Assembly: GCF_018885305.1 (NCBI RefSeq) | Contig: NZ_CP076544.1 | Span: forward strand, 62,001 to 126,000 | Direction of reading: 5' to 3' | Length of the DNA stretch: 64,000 nucleotides | From: Curtobacterium sp. L6-1 | GTDB taxonomy: Bacteria > Actinomycetota > Actinomycetes > Actinomycetales > Microbacteriaceae | Shown here: positions 58,880 to 64,000 of the stretch, in pieces | Layout: each line of letters begins with the position of its first letter | Numbering within the stretch: the first letter of the stretch is position 1 | Program-made: the position numbers and the translations under genes | Notes under the pieces: model-generated | What the model saw: the letters and a program-made list of their open reading frames with translations, nothing else | Database searches by the model: none | Told to the model about the DNA's origin: nothing

Positions 58880-60229
58880 ATGAAGCTCAGCCCTCGTTTC
58901 GTGGCGGACAACGCCGACCGGTTCTCGTTCCTGAAGGCCCCGGCCGTGGACGCTCCCGAGGCCCAGCGCGACCCCGCCGTCGCCGAACGGGTCGCCGGGA
59001 TGCTCGCCGAGATCCAGCGCGACGGCTTCGAGGCCGTCCAGCGGTACGCCCGCGAGCTCGACCACGCCGAGGTCGTCGAGCTGAGCGCCGCGGAACTCGC
59101 CGCGACGGGCGACCGGCTCACCCCGGAGCTCCGCGCGGCCATCGAGCTCGGTGCCGCACGCACGCAGCAGTTCGCCCGCCTGCAGCGCGAGCACCTCGTC
59201 GACTTCTCCGCAGAACTCGTCCCCGGGCTCACCGTGGGACAGCGCTACGTCCCGGTCGGCAGTGTCGGCGCGTACCTGCCGGCCGGGCGCTTCCCGCTCA
59301 CGGCGAGCGCGTTCATGAGCGTCGGCGTCGCGAAGGCCGCGGGTGTCCCGACCGTCGTGGCCTGCACCCCGCCGCAGCCCGACGGCGGCGTGAACGCGGC
59401 CGTCGCGTACGCGGCGTACGTGTCCGGCGTCGACCGGCTGTTCGTCGTCGGTGGCGTCCAGGCCCTCGCGGCCATGGCGTTCGGCCTGCTCGGTGCGGCA
59501 CCCGTCGACATGATCGTCGGTGCCGGGAACGCCTTCGTCGCCGAGGCGAAGCGCCAGCTGTTCGGTGCCGTCGCCATCGACCTGCTGGCCGGGCCGTCCG
59601 AGGTCGCCGTGATCGCGGACGAGACCGCCGACCCGGAGCTCGTGGCCGCCGACCTGCTCGGTCAGGCGGAGCACGGCCCGAACTCGCCGGCGGCGCTCGT
59701 CACCACCTCCCGCACCCTCGGCGAGGCTGTCATCGCGGAGGTCGAGCGGCAGCTGCCGACCCTGTCCACGAACGAGATCTGCGGACCCGCCTGGCGCGAC
59801 CACGGCTCGGTCGTGCTCGTCGGGGACCGCGAGTCCGCCGCCGCGGTCATGGACGAGTACGCCCCGGAACACCTCGAGGTGCAGACCGCCGACGACGCCT
59901 GGTACCACGACCGCCTCACGAACTACGGCTCGCTGTTCATCGGCACGTGGAGCACCGTGGCCTACTCCGACAAGGGCATGGCGGGCACGAACCACACCCT
60001 CCCCACCGCGGGTGGCGCGAAGCACAGCTCCGGCCTGTCGGTGTCCCGGTTCCTCAAGCCGCTCACGTACCAGCACATCGCCCGCGAGGCCACCCCCGAG
60101 CTGGCGGACGCCGTCGACGTCATCTCGGCGAGCGAGGGCATGTCCGCGCACCGTGCCACCGCCACCCTGCGGACCGAGCGGCTCACGCGCTCCACCACCC
60201 CCGAACCCGACCACACGACCCGGAAGTGA
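58880..60229 (+). CDS. Histidinol dehydrogenase-family protein (HpsN-like alcohol dehydrogenase)
   Basis: 449 residues, HisD superfamily, which oxidises an alcohol to an acid in two NAD-dependent steps. Zinc ligands and catalysis are conserved: Gln262 and His265 (GQAEHGPNSP), Glu330-His331 (APEHLE), Asp364 (YSDKGMAG) and His424. The HGPNSP version and KHSSGLSV loop resemble the HisD-like subgroup that includes sulfopropanediol 3-dehydrogenase (HpsN) rather than biosynthetic HisD. The genome is expected to have a real hisD in a his operon. ATG 58880 follows GCAGGG. Leads the operon, 2 bp before the binding protein gene. Confidence 0.85.
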   Translation: MKLSPRFVADNADRFSFLKAPAVDAPEAQRDPAVAERVAGMLAEIQRDGFEAVQRYARELDHAEVVELSAAELAATGDRLTPELRAAIELGAARTQQFARLQREHLVDFSAELVPGLTVGQRYVPVGSVGAYLPAGRFPLTASAFMSVGVAKAAGVPTVVACTPPQPDGGVNAAVAYAAYVSGVDRLFVVGGVQALAAMAFGLLGAAPVDMIVGAGNAFVAEAKRQLFGAVAIDLLAGPSEVAVIADETADPELVAADLLGQAEHGPNSPAALVTTSRTLGEAVIAEVERQLPTLSTNEICGPAWRDHGSVVLVGDRESAAAVMDEYAPEHLEVQTADDAWYHDRLTNYGSLFIGTWSTVAYSDKGMAGTNHTLPTAGGAKHSSGLSVSRFLKPLTYQHIAREATPELADAVDVISASEGMSAHRATATLRTERLTRSTTPEPDHTTRK

Positions 60230-60231
60230 CC

Positions 60232-61563
60232 ATGACCACACCAGCCGCACGCCGTCGAGGTCTCCTCGCCACGGTGCCCGTCATCGGCCTCGTCGTCGCC
60301 CTCACCGGGTGCTCGGCCCCCGGCTCCGGAGGGCCCGTCGGGCAGGTCGACCAGCCCGAGATCACGAAGAAGGTCGCCGCGTCGGACATCGACGGTGACA
60401 CGACCTTGACGATGTGGGCAGACGTCGCCGAGAAGCCGCTCATGGAGAGGCTCGTCCCGGCCTACGAGAAGGCCTACCCGGACGTCGACGTGCGGATCAC
60501 GTACAAGAGCTTCGACGACCTCATCGCGACCGTCGTGAACGCCGCCAACTCGGCGAACGCCCCGGACCTCTTCCAGGGCAACATCGGCTACGCGGTCGAC
60601 GGGGCACTGGTCAAGGGCGACCTGGTCCGGCCGCTGGACGACGTGGCGAAGGTGTACGGGTGGTCGACGGGTACCGGGGCCTCGACGCTCGGGCCCGCGC
60701 GATGGAACGACGACGGCACCGCATTCGGCTCGGGCACGCTCTACGGCATGTCCGTGATCAGCGAGGTGCAGGGCATCTACTACGACGAGCAGAAGCTCGA
60801 CGAACTCGGGCTCGAACCGCCGACGTCGATCGACGACCTCGAGCAGGACCTCGCGACGGCGAAGGCCGCGGGCGAGCAGCCGATCATGCTCGGCAACTCC
60901 GACCAGTACGCCGCCACCCACGTCTTCTCGGACATCGCCGCGACGAAGCAGGACCCGTCGTCGATCGCCGCCTGGATCGGTGGGAAGTCGGGCTCGACCT
61001 TCGCGACGAAGGGCAACGAGGAAGCCGCTCAGACCATGCGCGACTGGGCCGAGAAGGGGTACTTCGGGTCCGGCTACGACGGGCTGAGCAACGAGGACGC
61101 CATCGCCCGGTTCGCCGACGGCAAGGGCGTGTTCTTCGTCGGCGGCTCGTGGAACGGCGCCTCGCTCGACTCGGACTCCTTCGGGTTCGCCCCGTTGACG
61201 TCCGGCGGCGTCGGCGCGACCGCGTCCCCGTGGCACATCAGCACGAAGTCCGAGCACCAGGATGCCGCCATCGCGTTTCTCGGGATGATGCACAGCCCCG
61301 AGGTCGGCCAGTGGATCCTCGACACCGGTCGACTGCCCGTCGTCACGGACGGCGTCAGTTCGGAGGACCCGCTCCAGGAGCAGACCCTGACCGCGCTCAA
61401 GGACACCATCGCTGCGGGCACCCAGGTCGGGTACTACGACTGGAGCACCACGGACATGCTCACGGAGATGGGCGGAGCGCTGCAGGAGGTGATGGCCGGT
61501 CGGACGACGCCGTCCGAGTTCACCGAGGCGGTCCAGCAGACCTGGGCGAAGGCGCACGGCTGA
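60232..61563 (+). CDS. ABC transporter substrate-binding lipoprotein, sugar family (CUT1)
   Basis: 443 residues. Lipobox LTGC (about residues 23-26), then a type 1 solute-binding fold: TLTMWADVAEKPLMERLVPA, FQGNIGYAVDG, YGMSVISEVQGIYYDEQKLD, LGNSDQYAATHVFS, FVGGSWNGASL and SPEVGQWILDTGRLP. Group 1 (malto-oligosaccharide/glycerol-phosphate type) binding protein. It captures an unknown carbohydrate-like solute outside the cell for the two permeases downstream. ATG 60232 is 2 bp after the HDH-like stop. No ATPase gene lies in the window; a shared MsiK-type ATPase is usual in actinobacteria. Confidence 0.92.
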   Translation: MTTPAARRRGLLATVPVIGLVVALTGCSAPGSGGPVGQVDQPEITKKVAASDIDGDTTLTMWADVAEKPLMERLVPAYEKAYPDVDVRITYKSFDDLIATVVNAANSANAPDLFQGNIGYAVDGALVKGDLVRPLDDVAKVYGWSTGTGASTLGPARWNDDGTAFGSGTLYGMSVISEVQGIYYDEQKLDELGLEPPTSIDDLEQDLATAKAAGEQPIMLGNSDQYAATHVFSDIAATKQDPSSIAAWIGGKSGSTFATKGNEEAAQTMRDWAEKGYFGSGYDGLSNEDAIARFADGKGVFFVGGSWNGASLDSDSFGFAPLTSGGVGATASPWHISTKSEHQDAAIAFLGMMHSPEVGQWILDTGRLPVVTDGVSSEDPLQEQTLTALKDTIAAGTQVGYYDWSTTDMLTEMGGALQEVMAGRTTPSEFTEAVQQTWAKAHG

Positions 61564-61564
61564 C

Positions 61565-62503
61565 ATGGCGGCCACGCTCGCCGAGCGCGGGACCGACCGG
61601 GCGACGTCACGCCGACGTCGGCCGGCCGCCACCCGTGTCAGCTGGAGTTCGCTCCTGTACGTCGCACCGGCGCTGGCGTTCTTCGTCGTGTTCGTGGTGG
61701 TGCCGATCGTCCAGTCGGTGCGCATCTCGTTCTACGACTGGGACGGCATCAGCGTCGCCACCCCGGCCGGGCTGTCGAACTACGCGGCCGTGTTCGCGGA
61801 CGCCGACCTCCGCCAGGCGCTCGGGCACTCGCTCGTCCTGCTGTTCTTCTACGCCGCGCTGCCCGTCCTCGTCGGCCTGCTGCTCGCCGGGGCGATGTCG
61901 CGGATCCGCATCCACGGCCTGACCGTCTTCCGGGCGGTGCTGTTCCTGCCGCAGATCCTGTCGAGCGTCGTGGTCGCCGTGGCCTGGCGCGGGTTGCTCG
62001 CCGAGGACGGTCCCGTCAACGACTTCCTCCGGGCAGTCGGGCTGGGCGGTCTCGCCCGGAGCTGGCTCGGGGACTTCGGCACCGCCCTGCCGTCCATCGG
62101 GCTCATCGGCACCTGGGTCGAGTACGGCCTGTGCATGGTGCTCTTCCTGGCCGGTATCGCGACGATCGACCGGTCGCTGTACGAGGCGGCTCGTCTCGAC
62201 GGCGCCGGGGCGTTCCGGGAGTTCACGTCGATCACGCTGCCGGCCCTGCGCCCGCAGATCTCCATCGCGCTCATCCTGACCATCACGTTCGCGCTGCGGA
62301 ACTTCGACCTGATCTGGAACACCACGCGCGGTGGGCCCGGGACCTCGACCACCGTGCCGAGCGTCTTCGTCTACCAGGACGCGTTCCAGGACCGGGCACT
62401 CGGACAAGCGTCCGCCCTCGCTGTGGTCCTGACGGTGCTCATCCTCGCCGTCGTCGCCGTCGTGCAGCTCGCCCTCCGCGAGCGGAAGGGAGCAGCGTCG
62501 TGA
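61565..62503 (+). CDS. ABC sugar permease 1 (MalF/UgpA type)
   Basis: 312 residues, six membrane helices. The first helix is YVAPALAFFVVFVVVPIVQS, then SVRISFYDWDGISVATPAGL, the usual CUT1 N-terminal signature. The cytoplasmic EAA loop is EAARLDGAGAFREFTSITLP (EAA-xxDGA-xxxxxF-xxIxLP). The ATG at 61565 lies one base after the previous stop. Its stop overlaps the next start by 4 bases. Forms a heterodimer with the next gene product. Confidence 0.93.
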   Translation: MAATLAERGTDRATSRRRRPAATRVSWSSLLYVAPALAFFVVFVVVPIVQSVRISFYDWDGISVATPAGLSNYAAVFADADLRQALGHSLVLLFFYAALPVLVGLLLAGAMSRIRIHGLTVFRAVLFLPQILSSVVVAVAWRGLLAEDGPVNDFLRAVGLGGLARSWLGDFGTALPSIGLIGTWVEYGLCMVLFLAGIATIDRSLYEAARLDGAGAFREFTSITLPALRPQISIALILTITFALRNFDLIWNTTRGGPGTSTTVPSVFVYQDAFQDRALGQASALAVVLTVLILAVVAVVQLALRERKGAAS

Positions 62504-63300
62504 AGGTCGCCCACAGCGAGACCCTCGTCACCCACGCCGTGCTCGTCGTCGCCGCGCTCGTCGCGGTGTTCCCCCTCGCGTCGGTGATCGTCACCTCGCT
62601 GAGCGGGGACGACGGCGGAGTCGGGTTCGACAACTACGTCGACGCCTGGACGCAGGGCGGGTTCGCGTCCGCACTCGTCTCGAGTGCCGTCGTCGCGATC
62701 ACGGTCGTCGTCGTGACCGCGACGATCGCCTGCCTGGCCGGGTACGCCCTCGCCCACATGCGGGTGCCCGGCGGCCGGCTGCTCCTCGGCCTCCTGCTCG
62801 TCGGGCTCGTCCTGCCGTACGAGGTCACCGTGCTGCCGCTCTACCAGATGCTCGCCGGCTGGGGCCTCGTGGACACGTACTGGGCGCTCATCCTGCCGCA
62901 GATCGGTCTGTCGGTGCCGCTCGGGGTGTTCTGGATGCGGTCGTTCTTCGCCTCCGTGCCGGGTGAGCTGCTCGAGGCGGCGCGCATCGACGGTGCGTCC
63001 CGCTTCCGGATCCTCCGCAGCGTGCTGACACCCGTCGCGCTGCCGGCCGTGGCGACGCTCGCGACGATCCTGTTCCTGTTCACGTGGAACGAGTTCCTGC
63101 TCGCGCTCGTGCTCGTGCCGCAGAACGAGGCCGTCCAGACGGCACCGCTGTCGCTGTCGTTCTTCTCCGGCGCCCAGCGCGGTGCCCAGCCCGACGTCAC
63201 CGCCGCAGCCGCCGTGCTCGTCGCGCTACCGATCGTCGTCGCCTACGTCCTGCTCCAGCGCCGACTCATCACCGGGCTGACGGAAGGCGCGGTCAAGTGA
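62500..63300 (+). CDS. ABC sugar permease 2 (MalG/UgpE type)
   Basis: 266 residues, six membrane helices. AGYALAHMRVPGGRLLLGLL and the EAA loop EAARIDGASRFRILRSVLTP are CUT1 MalG features; FTWNEFLLALVLVPQNEAVQ follows before the last helix. GTG 62500 overlaps permease 1 by 4 bases and its stop overlaps the amidohydrolase start by 4. The short N-terminus (VKVAHSETLVTHAV) is normal for this subunit. Confidence 0.93.
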   Translation: MKVAHSETLVTHAVLVVAALVAVFPLASVIVTSLSGDDGGVGFDNYVDAWTQGGFASALVSSAVVAITVVVVTATIACLAGYALAHMRVPGGRLLLGLLLVGLVLPYEVTVLPLYQMLAGWGLVDTYWALILPQIGLSVPLGVFWMRSFFASVPGELLEAARIDGASRFRILRSVLTPVALPAVATLATILFLFTWNEFLLALVLVPQNEAVQTAPLSLSFFSGAQRGAQPDVTAAAAVLVALPIVVAYVLLQRRLITGLTEGAVK

Positions 63301-64000
63301 CGGCCGGCGGGACCGGCGTGGCCCGGATCCGGTGCGACCAGCTCGCCCCGGTGCTCGGCGACCTCGAGGGCAACGGCAGGAGCATCCTCGCCGCGGTCGA
63401 GCAGGCCGTCGCAGACCGGGTCGACGTGCTCGTCCTGCCGGAGCTCGCCACGACCGGCTACGTCTTCCGGGACGCCGACGAGGCAGCGACCGTCGCGGTC
63501 ACGGCGGACGACCCGCTCTTCGCCCGGGTCGCCGGTGCGCTCGACGGGACGGACACGGTCGTCGTGGTGGGCTTCTGCGAGCGGGACGGTCGCCTCCTGC
63601 GCAACAGCGTCGCGGTCGTGGACCGGACGGGTGTCCGGACCGTCTACCGGAAGACGCACCTGTGGGACCGCGAGACGCTGGTGTTCACGCCGGGGGACGC
63701 CGCGCCTCCCGTTGTCGACACCGCGCACGGCCGCATCGGCGTGCTCGTCTGCTACGACATGGAGTTCCCGGAGATGCCCCGCATGCTCGCGCTCGCGGGA
63801 GCGGACCTCATCGCCGTCCCGACGAACTGGCCGGTCGGGGACCACCCGGAGCGTGACCGCGTCGCCGAGGTGATCGCCGCGCAGGCGGCTGCACGGACCA
63901 ACGGCGTGTTCATCGCGTGCTGCGACCGCGCGGGCACCGAACGCGGCCAGGACTGGAACGAGGCGAGCGTGATCGTCGACCAGTTCGGCTGGGTCGCCGC
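63297..64000 (+). CDS. Nitrilase-superfamily carbon-nitrogen hydrolase, cut by window edge
   Basis: At least 234 residues; the frame is open at the end of the window. The Glu-Lys-Cys triad is visible: LVLPELATTGYVF, VYRKTHLWDRE and GVLVCYDMEFPE. IRCDQLAPVLGDLEGNGRSI is the typical opening. It hydrolyses an amide, carbamoyl or nitrile bond, most likely on a breakdown product of the imported solute. GTG 63297 overlaps the permease stop by 4 bases. Missing part: probably the last 30-40 residues. Confidence 0.9.
   Translation, partial: MTAGGTGVARIRCDQLAPVLGDLEGNGRSILAAVEQAVADRVDVLVLPELATTGYVFRDADEAATVAVTADDPLFARVAGALDGTDTVVVVGFCERDGRLLRNSVAVVDRTGVRTVYRKTHLWDRETLVFTPGDAAPPVVDTAHGRIGVLVCYDMEFPEMPRMLALAGADLIAVPTNWPVGDHPERDRVAEVIAAQAAARTNGVFIACCDRAGTERGQDWNEASVIVDQFGWVA

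Noticed and set aside
58880..60229. Calling the HisD-like gene biosynthetic hisD
   Set aside because: No other his genes adjoin it, it is coupled to a sugar importer and nitrilase under LysR control, and its QAEHGPNSP loop fits the HpsN-like subgroup better.
1..64000. tRNA, rRNA, insertion sequences, integrases
   Set aside because: I looked for tRNA-like cloverleaf ends, transposase motifs and flanking direct repeats and found none that hold up by eye. A tRNAscan or ISfinder search would be needed to exclude them fully.

Overview
The window is a piece of a high-GC actinobacterial chromosome (roughly 70% G+C by eye, many GTG starts, 4-base ATGA/GTGA stop-start overlaps, hairpins without U-tracts). 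The gene set points to Microbacteriaceae, most likely Curtobacterium or a close relative: paired DUF7882-type small proteins, a fused oleBC gene, several DHA2-type MFS exporters and LCP/sugar-ABC families. This placement is inference, since there is no rRNA gene here. No tRNA, CRISPR, transposase or prophage genes were found, so this looks like ordinary but gene-dense chromosome carrying several lineage-specific modules.

Layout. 1-5.4 kb: a truncated MGT-type glycosyltransferase, an LCP cell-wall ligase, an ECF sigma factor with a membrane partner, and a blasticidin-S-deaminase-like protein. 5.4-17.4 kb: CoA pyrophosphatase, MOSC protein, MFS exporter, APH-like kinase, an Imm5-like orphan immunity protein, a serine hydrolase with a membrane tail, a three-gene two-component operon, and a lipoprotein. 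18.5-24.8 kb: a 5-oxoproline (pyroglutamate) module. The pxpABC operon runs leftwards and a DUF969-DUF979-DUF2891 operon runs rightwards, with a GntR/FCD regulator beside them. Near-identical palindromes (ATTGTT-N-AACAAt/c) sit at both outer promoters, so one regulator probably controls both arms. 24.9-35.4 kb: acetyltransferase, lipoproteins, methionine aminopeptidase, MFS exporter, Tat-exported GH16 glucanase, and a large secreted purple-acid-type phosphatase with a candidate PHO box. 35.6-44.7 kb: two divergent TetR/MFS pairs with visible operators, the DUF7882 cluster, a run of four overlapping microprotein genes ending in a TetR gene, and an AraC regulator. 44.7-52.2 kb: NatAB-type ABC exporter, NarL-type two-component system, OYE-family reductase and pgi.

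53.1-57.8 kb is a compact long-chain olefin operon, oleA-oleBC-oleD, with each junction a 4-base overlap. Thiolase-like condensation, ketone reduction, beta-lactone formation and decarboxylation are all encoded in three genes. 58.8-64 kb is a catabolic operon facing away from a LysR gene: a histidinol-dehydrogenase-like enzyme, a complete sugar-type ABC importer (binding protein and two permeases, no ATPase in the window) and a nitrilase-family amidohydrolase that runs off the end. A perfect T-N11-A LysR box lies between regulator and operon. The pathway's substrate is not obvious and this is one of the better candidates for an undescribed system.

Across the window seven intergenic hairpins share the core GACGGGAGGC/GCCTCCCGTC. 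Two of them (about 5.3 kb apart) are near-identical over 60 bases, and two abut tandem arrays (4 x 26 bp and 14 x 8 bp). They behave like a dispersed terminator or repeat family of this lineage.
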